From Rheinheimera sp. (GTDB taxonomy: Bacteria > Pseudomonadota > Gammaproteobacteria > Enterobacterales > Alteromonadaceae): a stretch of DNA of 64,000 bases. The position numbers and the translations under genes were made by a program. The stretch's first letter is position 1. Each line of letters opens with the position of its first letter. A model generated the notes under the pieces. It saw only the letters and a list, made by a program, of their open reading frames with translations. It was not told the origin of the DNA and did not search any database. The stretch lies in contig NZ_JAUYGV010000008.1 of the NCBI RefSeq assembly GCF_030690345.1, positions 64,433 to 128,432 on the forward strand, read 5' to 3'. This document shows positions 1 to 8,076 of the stretch, one piece after another.

Positions 1-607
1 CCGGCGCGGCTAACTGAGTACCGTTGTAGGTTACTGCGTTGTAATCCGGCGCCAAACCACGTACGCGGACAAAACGGCCTTCGCCCTGGTCACGCTCTAC
101 TGATAAACCCGCCAGCCGTTGTAAGGCTTCACTAACATTGCTGTCCGGGAACTGACCCATTTCATCGGTACTGGCCACGGTAACAATACCGCCGGCATTA
201 CGCTGGCGGTTCAGCGCTTTACTTACCGCGCCGGATTGCCCCACCACTTCGATATGCTCTACATCTTCACTGGCAGACAGCAGCTTAATATCACCCAGAC
301 GCTGTTCGGTATCGGCTACCACCAGCACCCGGGTTTCCGGCACTGCGCCAAGGTAGTTCACCAGCAGGGTGTAAGTACCCGCCGGCAGCTGATTAAACTG
401 AAAGCGGCCGTCCGCTGCGGTGGTACGGCTTAGCTTCAGCTCCGGAATACTGACTTGTGCACCGGTCAGCAAGTTGCTGCGGTTGTCAGTGATACGGCCC
501 TGCACGTCGGCATCGGCTAATACCGGCGCGGATAACGTGGCAAACGCCAGGCTTATGGCACAGGCCAGCGCGCTGCGTGAAGTATGTTGGTGATGGCTTG
601 ATTTCAT
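1..607 (-). CDS. TonB-dependent receptor, N-terminal part (3' end outside window)
   Basis: The reverse strand from the ATG at 605-607 is open to the window edge (about 202 residues). It begins with a Sec signal peptide (basic start, then an Ala/Leu stretch ending near ALADADVQ). A carboxypeptidase-regulatory-like beta domain follows (about residues 35-110, with GRFQFNQLPAGTYTLLV). The start of a TonB plug comes next (ENVSEAL-type segment read as DSNVSEALQRLAGLSVERDQGEG). This order is that of large outer-membrane receptors that take up carbohydrates, peptides or chelates using TonB energy. The barrel lies outside the window, so the substrate cannot be named. It is divergent from the GGDEF gene, with about 190 bp between them. 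The family assignment is firm. Confidence 0.88.
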   Translation of the reverse strand, partial: MKSSHHQHTSRSALACAISLAFATLSAPVLADADVQGRITDNRSNLLTGAQVSIPELKLSRTTAADGRFQFNQLPAGTYTLLVNYLGAVPETRVLVVADTEQRLGDIKLLSASEDVEHIEVVGQSGAVSKALNRQRNAGGIVTVASTDEMGQFPDSNVSEALQRLAGLSVERDQGEGRFVRVRGLAPDYNAVTYNGTQLAAP

Positions 608-794
608 CGGTTGCTCTCAGATCACGGCTAATAATTGCGCTAAAGTTTGCCGGTTCTGTGTGACAAAACGCCGTTTGTTAACAGTATGCGCTGAGCCGAT
701 ATGACCCGGGTCTTAACGGTGCAATGCAATGCCGTAAGCAGCAAAGCTTGTCATCCGGCTGTCATACAGGGCACGGAAAATTGAGTTTATTTGT

Positions 795-1706
795 GTGGAT
801 AACCTGACTATGTGGCGACAACACCGCTATAAAATGCTGTTCAGCCTGCTATTGCTGTTAAGTGGCCTGCTGCTGGCTATTGATACCGGCGATGCCAAAC
901 ACAGCAATGAATTTGACGCTCTGGATATTCTGGGTGAAGGCACTACCTTATTGGTAGCCTGTGGTTGGCTGGGGCTGATTATCAGCAGCCGGCCAACAGG
1001 GAGGGTAACCGAATGGTTGTACTATGGCAGCCTGCTGCTGGTGTATTCATACTTTCTTGACTTACTGGACGAATTTATCCGCTACCCGGATCATATCCGG
1101 CTAATGAGCTGGCTGGAATCTTTACCGGCGCCGGTTGGCATGTTGGTATTAACCTATGGCCTGATAGGCTGGCACCGTGAACAACGGGCTATTAACCGTC
1201 AGTTACGTGGCCGCGAGCTGTTTTTGCGCGACCACCAGCTTATTGATCCGCTCACCCAGCTGTACGGTATTGAGTATCTGCAAGCGGTATTGCAACGCGA
1301 AATTGAGCTGCACCAAAGCCAGCACAAAGCTTTAAGTTTACTGGTGCTGGATGTTGATAATTTTGCCGCTGTTAACCGCCGCCATGGTATGGCCGCCGGT
1401 GATGCTTATCTTAGCCAGCTAAGTGAGTTGCTTAGCAGTCAGCTGCGCTACAGTGATGTGGTGTGCCGCTACGCCGGTGACCGTTTTATTGCGCTATTGC
1501 CCAATACCGCTCTGCCACAGGCACAAATCATGGCACAGCATTTACGCCAGCAGCTATCGCAACTGTCGGTTGCAAACGCCGGGCCACAACTGACATTACT
1601 GGAAATGGCCGTTCAACAACACAGTGCGAAAACTGCTTTACACGCGGCTGACCAGGCTATGGCACTGGCGAAAAAAACCACCGCACTTAAGTTGCAGCCT
1701 GTCTGA
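795..1706 (+). CDS. Membrane protein with degenerate GGDEF domain
   Basis: The 303-residue protein has about four N-terminal membrane helices (roughly 12-28, 45-62, 73-92 and 110-125) followed by a cytoplasmic GGDEF fold (about 150-300, with DPLTQLYG and the metal-site segment LVLDVDNF). The signature loop reads YAGDRF instead of GGDEF, so two of five signature residues are changed. Diguanylate cyclase activity is therefore doubtful, and a c-di-GMP- or GTP-sensing or purely regulatory role is possible. The start is GTG at 795; ATG at 810 or 834 are alternatives. The stop codon overlaps the ATG of the AraC-type regulator by one base, so the two are probably co-translated and work together. Confidence 0.8.
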   Translation: MDNLTMWRQHRYKMLFSLLLLLSGLLLAIDTGDAKHSNEFDALDILGEGTTLLVACGWLGLIISSRPTGRVTEWLYYGSLLLVYSYFLDLLDEFIRYPDHIRLMSWLESLPAPVGMLVLTYGLIGWHREQRAINRQLRGRELFLRDHQLIDPLTQLYGIEYLQAVLQREIELHQSQHKALSLLVLDVDNFAAVNRRHGMAAGDAYLSQLSELLSSQLRYSDVVCRYAGDRFIALLPNTALPQAQIMAQHLRQQLSQLSVANAGPQLTLLEMAVQQHSAKTALHAADQAMALAKKTTALKLQPV

Positions 1707-2734
1707 TGACTATTCGCCACTTTGGCTATCAGGACAAAATCCTGCTGTTGCAACATGGCTGCACTGAGCTGCTCTCGCTGGCACAACGCCGTGGCGCCCT
1801 GTTACATAAGCTGCTAAATGGCACCGGCATTTTTGAACAGGACTTACACAAACCGCATGGCAGGTTGCACCATAACGATTGGTTGAAACTGCTGCAAAAT
1901 TGCCAGCAACAGCTAAACAGCCCGGAACTGCCCTATTTGCTGGGCGGCGCTTTACTGAACAGCCGTTATATTTCGCTTTGCCAAAGCCTGCAATATGCGC
2001 AAAACCTGCGCCAGGCACTGGCTCAGCTGCACTATTTCCGCCATCAGCTGTTTCCTTGCTTCTATGTGCGGCTATACCAACAACAGCATTGCATCCTGAT
2101 CGAATTTAAACCGGCGCTGGGTTTAGCTAATCAGCAAGGGTTTATGCAGACCGTCGTTTTTTCGCTGCTGCTGGGGTTGATAAAACAACAGCTCGGTAGC
2201 GTTTGCGGCATCAGCCTGCAGTTGCAGCAGGCGGCATCACATCAGTTACAGCACCAGTTGCATTGGGGTGTAGATGTCAGCTTTAATCACAGCGCTGACA
2301 GCATCAGTATTCCGCTTGCTTTGTGGCAACAACGCTTTACTGATGCGGACGCGCAAAAGTTTAGTGCCACCCGCCGCACCTGTCGCCAGCTTAACCGCGT
2401 GCTGAGCAAACAACGGGCTTTGCCGGAGAGCATTTGCCGACTGCAACGCAAGGCCCTGCCGCAACTGCTGAATCAGGATCAGGTTGCCACCGCACTGGGG
2501 TTAAGCAGTAGCAGCTTAAAGCGCCAGCTTAGCCAACATAACACCAACTTTGCCACCCTGCTTGACGAGGTACGCCGCGATGCGGCGCGCCAACTATTAC
2601 AACAGGGCCACTATTCAAACCGTCAGTTGGCACAAAAACTGGGTTACTCCGACGAGCATAACTTTCGCCGTGCCTTTAAACGCTGGACCGGGTTAATCCC
2701 CAGCAGCTTTAAAGGCATGTTCAATTTCAACTAA
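1706..2734 (+). CDS. AraC-family transcriptional regulator with AraC-type N-terminal ligand domain
   Basis: The 342-residue protein has an N-terminal region of about 200 residues resembling the arabinose-binding-like domain of OruR/ArgR-type regulators (PF12625 type). The C-terminal double helix-turn-helix of AraC proteins follows (about 245-335, with VATALGLSSSSLKRQL and the second helix pair ending GYSDEHNFRRAFKRWTG). It should bind DNA and respond to a small molecule. It overlaps the preceding GGDEF gene by one base (TGATG), which indicates an operon. A metallophosphoesterase gene starts 27 bp downstream on the same strand. The family call is firm; ligand and targets are unknown. Confidence 0.85.
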   Translation: MTIRHFGYQDKILLLQHGCTELLSLAQRRGALLHKLLNGTGIFEQDLHKPHGRLHHNDWLKLLQNCQQQLNSPELPYLLGGALLNSRYISLCQSLQYAQNLRQALAQLHYFRHQLFPCFYVRLYQQQHCILIEFKPALGLANQQGFMQTVVFSLLLGLIKQQLGSVCGISLQLQQAASHQLQHQLHWGVDVSFNHSADSISIPLALWQQRFTDADAQKFSATRRTCRQLNRVLSKQRALPESICRLQRKALPQLLNQDQVATALGLSSSSLKRQLSQHNTNFATLLDEVRRDAARQLLQQGHYSNRQLAQKLGYSDEHNFRRAFKRWTGLIPSSFKGMFNFN

Positions 2735-2761
2735 CCTCAACATCACAACCAGGGATTTTTA

Positions 2762-3673
2762 ATGAAACTGTTTACTACCGCCAGCCTGGCACTGCTGCTA
2801 AGCACTTTGCTTATCGCCTGCTCACCGGCCGACACACCAAAAACCAGCCAGACACCTGCCGCGGCAGCAACAACAGAAAATGTAGTGTTGCGCTTTGCCG
2901 TACTGGGTGACGCCGAACCCAAACCTGAGCCGCAATTTCCGCATCTGGCGGCTGCGGTAGCCGATGTAAACCGGTTGGCAACGCAGACTAAACTGGATTT
3001 CGTTGTTGGTGTCGGTGATATTGCTCACAAAGGCACCTTAGTGCAATACGACAATGCCACGCCGGTGCTGCAACAGCTAACGCTGCCGTTTTACCCGATT
3101 ATGGGCAACGAGGAGCACGGCAGCAGCGTTGAGCGCTTTATGCAGTACGCTAACAGCTGGAATGCCGGCAAAATTACGCTGGACTCGCCCAGCTACGTAC
3201 TGGAATTTGACACTGTGGCGTTGGTATTTGCCTCGCCCGATCATGGCCGTGATTTTAATGACAGCGGTATAAATTGGATGCTAAACCAGCTAAAACAGTT
3301 GCAGCCAAAGCCGGTGCTGTTAATCGTGCATGGTGCGCAAACCGGTGTATATCCGGAAAACGCCGATAAAGGCATTAAGCACCCGGGTTTCGCCGACGTG
3401 ATTGCCCAGCCTAATCTGGCAGCCGTGATCTCCGGCGATTTACATATGGATATGAACCGCGTTGAACATTCGAAACAACTTGGCAAGGTGCATTACCTGC
3501 ATATACCGGCGCTGGAACGCACTAAAATTCCGGATGAAACACAGCACAGCGCCATGTTTCGCGTATTTAGCCTGAGCAGCAACGGCATAGTGCAGGTAGA
3601 TACTTACCAAACCGGCAATGCCAAGCCACTGGCGCAGCACAGCTACAGCTTTAGCTTACCCCGCCAACCATAA
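2762..3673 (+). CDS. Metallophosphoesterase lipoprotein
   Basis: The 303-residue protein begins with a lipoprotein signal peptide with lipobox LIAC (Cys20), so it is probably anchored in a membrane facing the periplasm. The rest reads as a calcineurin-like phosphoesterase: LGDAEPK (first metal-site Asp), VGVGDIAHKG (GD motif), PIMGNEEHG (a GNxEH variant of GNHD), LLIVHG and ISGDLHMDMN (in place of GHxH). The metal-binding scheme is recognisable but several motifs deviate from the classical ones, so the substrate is unknown. It lies 27 bp behind the AraC regulator with its own AGGGA ribosome site at 2752-2756, and is probably co-transcribed or regulated by it. Confidence 0.75.
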   Translation: MKLFTTASLALLLSTLLIACSPADTPKTSQTPAAAATTENVVLRFAVLGDAEPKPEPQFPHLAAAVADVNRLATQTKLDFVVGVGDIAHKGTLVQYDNATPVLQQLTLPFYPIMGNEEHGSSVERFMQYANSWNAGKITLDSPSYVLEFDTVALVFASPDHGRDFNDSGINWMLNQLKQLQPKPVLLIVHGAQTGVYPENADKGIKHPGFADVIAQPNLAAVISGDLHMDMNRVEHSKQLGKVHYLHIPALERTKIPDETQHSAMFRVFSLSSNGIVQVDTYQTGNAKPLAQHSYSFSLPRQP

Positions 3674-3686
3674 CAACGTGGCCATA

Positions 3687-3765
3687 AAGCAGGGCTTGCT
3701 TGTAACATAGTTTGCAGCTATGTTACGCAGCTTTAATAAAGCTGCCGTTTGTGTGGGCCCTGCTT
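3687..3765. repeat. Nested palindromes forming a three-way junction
   Basis: A 9-base outer inverted repeat (AAGCAGGGC at 3687-3695 with GCCCTGCTT at 3757-3765) encloses two perfect hairpins. These are TAACATAG/CTATGTTA with a 7-base loop (3703-3725) and GCAGCTTTA/TAAAGCTGC with a single-base loop (3727-3745). The whole folds as a closed stem carrying two arms. It lies between the phosphoesterase stop and the ribosome site of the Sel1 gene. It could be an mRNA structure, a protein-binding cruciform or a repeated palindromic element. There is no T-run after it, so a simple terminator is unlikely. Confidence 0.6.
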
Positions 3766-3780
3766 ATATCCAAGGATGTT

Positions 3781-5193
3781 ATGAAGTTACTCTCTGCCTC
3801 TGCTAAAACACTTTCTGTTGTAACTATATTGCTGGCCCTGCTCCTAAGCCGCGCGGTAAAAGCGGAACTATCAGCGTTGGAACAGCTGTTTGAACAACAG
3901 CAATATGACACCTTCTTGCAACAAGCACAGCAGCAAGCCAGCGAAAACAATGCTGAAGCATTATTTTTACTCGGTAAAGCTTACGATCTCGGCCGCGGCG
4001 TTACAGCAAACCCCGTCACTGCCAGCCAATACTATCAGCAGGCCAGAGCTTTAGGCTCTGCCCGCGCCAGCCACAACCTTGGCAATATGGCACTGCACAA
4101 CGGCAGAAAAACCGAAGCAATCAGCTTGCTTGAAGAAGCCCTGGCTGGTGGCCTTAAATTACCCACCTTATACAACCTGGGGCTGGCACACAGCCCGGCA
4201 GACCCTACGTCCATATTTAATCTGGCGCCCACCATAGAGGCCGCACAGCGGGCCGGTAGTTACTTTGGCCAAGCCTATGAGTTGGAGCAAGATAGTTTGT
4301 TTCTGGACAAAGCATCTCGCGAATACTTGCGTGCCTATTTAATAGCTTTACAAACTTACGGCAGCGAAAGAGAACAGTTCGATATGGCACAGTTGCGCCA
4401 GCAAGCAGTGCATTGGCTGGAACGCGGCATGGCGGCAGATCAGGGCACAGCCTGGACAAACTATGGCGCACTGCTGCTGAACGAAAAAGACTACAGCGGC
4501 GCTCAGGCCGCATTTTTACAAGGTGCACAGCGCAATATTGCTGTAGCAAACTATCATCTGGCCACTATGGCAGACAAAGGCCTGGGGGCTGAAGCGGATA
4601 AAGCTCTGGCGCTGGCATATTATGAAAAAGCGGCTTTAGCCGGGATGGAACAAGCCAAAGTTCCGGCTTACCGTCTGCTTGAAGATCAGCTTAAGTACGA
4701 AGACGACATATTAGTGCTGGAGCAGGGTATTGCCCGTTTTGATGCGCTAAAACAGCAGGAAAAATATCCCCCTGTTTCGTTGGATGCCGCCATTCGCCGG
4801 CTGGCATGGGGCAAGTTTTTGGCACAACAACGGCAGCAGAAAATAGCCCTGCCCACGTCAGGCGACACACAATTAGGCCTGCAGGCCTGTGGTTTAGACC
4901 TTAGCCAACAGCATGGGGCAACTTACAACCTCGGTATCAATTCACACTGGCGTATGGCCGCCTATCTGACGCTGGCAGACAGAACCCCTTTACCGTTCGA
5001 AGGCCGGGTTGACGCGCAAGGCTGTGCCCGTTTCAGCTCCGCCATAACGGAGCAACTGCAGAGCTTGTTACAACAAGGTGCGGTATTTGGCTTGCGCTTT
5101 CCTAACTATACCTTACCGCTGGCACTCAGCCGGCAAGACAATGTGCTGCAGCTAACGCTGTTACCTGTTGGCACGCCATTACCAGCTAATTAA
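3781..5193 (+). CDS. Secreted Sel1/TPR-repeat protein
   Basis: The ATG at 3781 is chosen because AAGGA sits 8 bases upstream and a clean signal peptide follows (LLSASAK...LLALLLSRAVKA). A longer reading frame from 3712 would run through the nested palindromes. The 470-residue mature-type protein contains Sel1-like repeats (NAEALFLLGKAYDLGRGV; ARASHNLGNMAL; YHLATMADKGLGAEADKALALAYYEKAALAG). Such helical repeats serve protein-protein contacts. The C-terminal 100 residues form a separate domain with Cys pairs (ACGLDL, QGCARF) that I do not recognise. The location is likely periplasmic. The role is unknown. Confidence 0.78.
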   Translation: MKLLSASAKTLSVVTILLALLLSRAVKAELSALEQLFEQQQYDTFLQQAQQQASENNAEALFLLGKAYDLGRGVTANPVTASQYYQQARALGSARASHNLGNMALHNGRKTEAISLLEEALAGGLKLPTLYNLGLAHSPADPTSIFNLAPTIEAAQRAGSYFGQAYELEQDSLFLDKASREYLRAYLIALQTYGSEREQFDMAQLRQQAVHWLERGMAADQGTAWTNYGALLLNEKDYSGAQAAFLQGAQRNIAVANYHLATMADKGLGAEADKALALAYYEKAALAGMEQAKVPAYRLLEDQLKYEDDILVLEQGIARFDALKQQEKYPPVSLDAAIRRLAWGKFLAQQRQQKIALPTSGDTQLGLQACGLDLSQQHGATYNLGINSHWRMAAYLTLADRTPLPFEGRVDAQGCARFSSAITEQLQSLLQQGAVFGLRFPNYTLPLALSRQDNVLQLTLLPVGTPLPAN

Positions 5194-5207
5194 CCCCTGC
5201 AGGAGCG

Positions 5208-5669
5208 ATGATGAGCGAACATGAAATTATTATTCTGCTGCGGGACCCGCAACAACAGCCAAACGCGGACATTATCGCCGCCACTAAACAGTTTATCGCC
5301 GGCCTGTTTCCGGCGGTTGAACATATAGACGTTACCTGCACGGACGAAATACGTTATTACGACTGCGGCGGCAATTTTGAACATATTCATTGCCCCGCCT
5401 GCCAAACAGAACTTAGCGTAGCGCAATGGCATAGCCTGATGGAGGCAGACTACAACGCTGTGCATAACAGTTTCGCCATGCAAAATCTGGCGCTGCCGTG
5501 CTGTGGCATGCTCTGCAATTTAAATCAGCTGCAGTACTCTTTTGAACAGGGCTTTGGCCGTTTCGCCATCATTATGGATAACAGTGTTGGTATTGTTGAT
5601 ACAGCCACGCAGACAGTAATAGAAGCATTTTTAGGCAACCAGCCGGTAAAAATTATCTATCGCCACTAA
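5208..5669 (+). CDS. Cys-rich protein of unknown function (putative zinc binding)
   Basis: The 153-residue protein has no signal peptide and no family I can name. Its central part contains YDCGG, HCPAC and LPCCGMLC, a spacing of cysteines that suggests a zinc-ribbon-like metal site. AGGAG at 5201-5205 precedes two adjacent ATG codons; the second (5211) has the better spacing. The gene begins 14 bp after the Sel1-repeat gene and is likely transcribed with it. Base usage matches its neighbours, so the gene looks native. The reading frame is well supported, the function is not. Confidence 0.65.
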   Translation: MMSEHEIIILLRDPQQQPNADIIAATKQFIAGLFPAVEHIDVTCTDEIRYYDCGGNFEHIHCPACQTELSVAQWHSLMEADYNAVHNSFAMQNLALPCCGMLCNLNQLQYSFEQGFGRFAIIMDNSVGIVDTATQTVIEAFLGNQPVKIIYRH

Positions 5670-5795
5670 CTAACAACAGGTAGCAGTGCCAGAACAGCGG
5701 CCTGCGTATAAACCGGAATAATTGTACATTTTTTGTTCAAGTTTAATTTATCGCTGCCGATAAGCTGATAACAGAAAAACCTTGTGGAGCCTATG

Positions 5796-6836
5796 ATGCA
5801 CATTACATCAGCTTCGCAACAGTTTGCGGTTGCCGAACAAAAAACCGTTGCTTATGGTCGCAAACAGCAGTTACTAAGCAAAGCTACTACCGAACCCCGC
5901 CCTGCCACTATTGCAGCAATGCCTGTTGCAGCCAATACCGCAGCACCGGCTGCCAACGGCACCACAGCACAACCGCAGCCGGCGCAGACCACTGACGATG
6001 ATCAGGTGTTTAATGCCTTTCAAACCGTTGGCATGGTAAAGCGCATTCTGGCGCAGCTTAGTGCCCACAACGATGCGTGGCTCGACAAACCTTTGCAGGC
6101 TGAGTTTGCGGCAAAAGAGGTCGACAGCTTTAGTTTTAGCGCTGCCGTATCTGCGCAATCTGTTTGGTTGGGTGGCAGCCAAAGCCGGCAAGGTGAGGCA
6201 AGCCAGGTGCTGGCAACTGAGCAATGGGAGCTGGGGTATCAGGCGGTGCAGGCCAATTTCAGCGGCGAGCTGACGCTAAACAGTGGTGAAACCATCAGCT
6301 TTGCGTTTGAATTTAGTATGGTGGTAAGTTGGGCGCGTTACAGCTATACAGAGCAGCAACTGCAAGACCCGTTGGTGGTCAGTTTGTCAGGCAAGCCGGT
6401 GCAGCTTGATAACGCCGGTACAGCGTTTGATTTACACAATGACGGCAACAAGGTAAAACTGCCGCAGTTAGCGGCGCAGCAGTATTATTTGGCCGCGGAT
6501 CGCAATCAGGATAAACAGATAAATAACGGCACTGAGCTGTTTGGCCCGCAAAGCGGCCACGGCTTTGCTGAGCTGGCGGAGTTTGATGACAACGGTAACG
6601 GCTTTATCGATCCCGCCGATGATATCTGGCAGTACCTGTACCTCTGGCGGCCAAAACAACAGTTACTGAGTATGACAGAAGCCAGGCTGGGAGCATTTTC
6701 GCTAAGTTCTGCCGCCACACCGATGCCGTTACTGAGCCAGAGTCATCAGCCGCTGGGCGAGATACAACGCAGCGGCCTGGCGTTTACTCAGGATGCCAAA
6801 CCGCTGTTGCTGCAACAGATTGATTTAGTGGTGTGA
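5796..6836 (+). CDS. Hypothetical protein with calcium-binding DxNxD-type loops
   Basis: The start at 5796 follows GTGGAG (5784-5789) at 6 bases; the codon at 5793 is an alternative. The protein (about 346 residues) has a low-complexity Ala/Pro/Thr N-terminal third. Its C-terminal half contains FDLHNDGNKVKL, AADRNQDKQINNGTELFG and FDDNGNGFIDPADDIW. These are the Asp/Asn-rich loops found in calcium-binding repeat proteins associated with surface or secreted (RTX/VCBS-type) proteins, where the NGTELFG segment is also common. No signal peptide is visible. I infer a calcium-binding cell-surface or structural protein; its partner is unknown. Confidence 0.6.
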   Translation: MHITSASQQFAVAEQKTVAYGRKQQLLSKATTEPRPATIAAMPVAANTAAPAANGTTAQPQPAQTTDDDQVFNAFQTVGMVKRILAQLSAHNDAWLDKPLQAEFAAKEVDSFSFSAAVSAQSVWLGGSQSRQGEASQVLATEQWELGYQAVQANFSGELTLNSGETISFAFEFSMVVSWARYSYTEQQLQDPLVVSLSGKPVQLDNAGTAFDLHNDGNKVKLPQLAAQQYYLAADRNQDKQINNGTELFGPQSGHGFAELAEFDDNGNGFIDPADDIWQYLYLWRPKQQLLSMTEARLGAFSLSSAATPMPLLSQSHQPLGEIQRSGLAFTQDAKPLLLQQIDLVV

Positions 6837-6854
6837 GAGTTGAATACCTGATTT

Positions 6855-6955
6855 AAGAACCGACTTACCCTAAACCAACCGTTGAAGGCATGGATGCCTG
6901 AATCGAGCCTACAGGGACGTATTCACGGCGTGTTGGTGTGGGTAAGACGGTTCTT
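6855..6955. repeat. Cruciform REP/MITE-like intergenic element
   Basis: A 16-base inverted repeat (6855-6870 against 6940-6955, one mismatch) encloses a 5-base pair CCAAC/GTTGG and the small hairpin GGCATGGATGCC at 6887-6898. The unit fills almost all of the space between two convergent genes. Its centre (catggatgcc...cctacagggacgtattcac) resembles interspersed repeats that I recall from Shewanella and related genomes. It is probably a dispersed palindromic element that may also terminate or stabilise the two converging transcripts. Confidence 0.6.
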
Positions 6956-6969
6956 GAAGCTACCTAAGG

Positions 6970-8052
6970 TTAGTTTTTATCCTGCATTTCCAAAAAGTCT
7001 CTGAACTCAATGGTGTATAACCGCAGAAGCACCAGTGTCAGGGCAAAAATAATAGGTCCGTAAATTAAGCCAATTAAACCAAACAGCTGAATACCGCCAA
7101 TTAACGACAGGAAAATCAGTAAGGTGTTCATGCCCGAACTGCCCTGCATCAGTATCGGCCGCAGTATGTTATCAATAGAGCCTACCACTACCGCGCCCCA
7201 CAGTGCCATAAACACTGCCCAGGGCCAATCGCCGGTCAGCAGCAGATACAAACTGGCCGGTATCCAAATCAGTGCCGTGCCTACTGCCGGAATAAAAGAC
7301 GCAAACGCCATCATGGTACCCCAGAACAAACCGGGCAGGCCGACTATCGCCATGGCGATACCGCCGGCAAAGCCCTGGGCAATAGCCGTTAAAAATGAGC
7401 CCATTACGGCAGAGCGGGTAACCAGCTTGGCCTCTGTTAACAGCGCCTCTTCCTGCGAGCGTGACAGCGGTAATACCCAATGCAGGGTATCAACAATTTT
7501 GTCGTGGTCACGCAGCAAAAAGAACAGAATAAACAACATCAGCACAAAACCAAAAATCAGCCCGGTAACATCGCCGAGCACCTTGGTACTGAGGTTCAGC
7601 AGTTCTTTACCAAAGCCGGCGGCAAAGTCAGTCAGGTACTGCACTATGCTCTCGCCACTGATTTGTTCTGTCGGCAATATCCGGTTAATTCTGTCCAGCG
7701 CACTTTGCACAAACGGATGTTGCAACAACTTCTCAGCGCCGCCCTCACTTAACCAGTTATAGCTCTGTTTGGTAAAAGACACCCCTTGCTGCACTATCGC
7801 CATAAACACCAGAGAGGCCGGTACCAGGATCACCACAACCAACAACAAGCAGGAAATGCTGGCGACCAGATTAGGCCGGCCGGGCAGTTTTTGCTCAATA
7901 TATTGGTGTACCGGGAAACACAGTAAGGACAAAACAAAGGCCAGCACTATGGCGCCAACATAGGGCGCCACCAGTAAATAACTGGCGTACAGCGCTAATA
8001 ACAGCGCAACGATCAGGATCCAGTGGCGAATTTCTACATCAAACTTTGTCAT
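6970..8052 (-). CDS. AI-2E family transporter (PerM-like membrane protein)
   Basis: The 360-residue polytopic membrane protein belongs to the AI-2E/PerM family (PF01594 type). Hydrophobic helix pairs lie at the N-terminus (WILIVALLLALYASYLLV, AIVLAFVLSLLCFPV). An amphipathic soluble stretch follows (about 95-160), and then the characteristic C-terminal helices with GLPGLFWGTMMAFASFIPAVG and RPILMQG. Family members export small molecules such as autoinducer-2 or act as sodium/proton antiporters; which applies here cannot be told. The gene converges on the preceding one across the cruciform element. The next gene upstream on the same strand is 24 bp away, so the two may form an operon. Confidence 0.88.
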   Translation of the reverse strand: MTKFDVEIRHWILIVALLLALYASYLLVAPYVGAIVLAFVLSLLCFPVHQYIEQKLPGRPNLVASISCLLLVVVILVPASLVFMAIVQQGVSFTKQSYNWLSEGGAEKLLQHPFVQSALDRINRILPTEQISGESIVQYLTDFAAGFGKELLNLSTKVLGDVTGLIFGFVLMLFILFFLLRDHDKIVDTLHWVLPLSRSQEEALLTEAKLVTRSAVMGSFLTAIAQGFAGGIAMAIVGLPGLFWGTMMAFASFIPAVGTALIWIPASLYLLLTGDWPWAVFMALWGAVVVGSIDNILRPILMQGSSGMNTLLIFLSLIGGIQLFGLIGLIYGPIIFALTLVLLRLYTIEFRDFLEMQDKN

Positions 8053-8076
8053 ACAGAATTCCCTTTTCGCGCGTCG

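Noticed and set aside
7124..7762. 212-residue open frame on the + strand
   Set aside because: It lies fully inside the AI-2E-type transporter gene on the other strand; the translation has no motif and no ribosome site.
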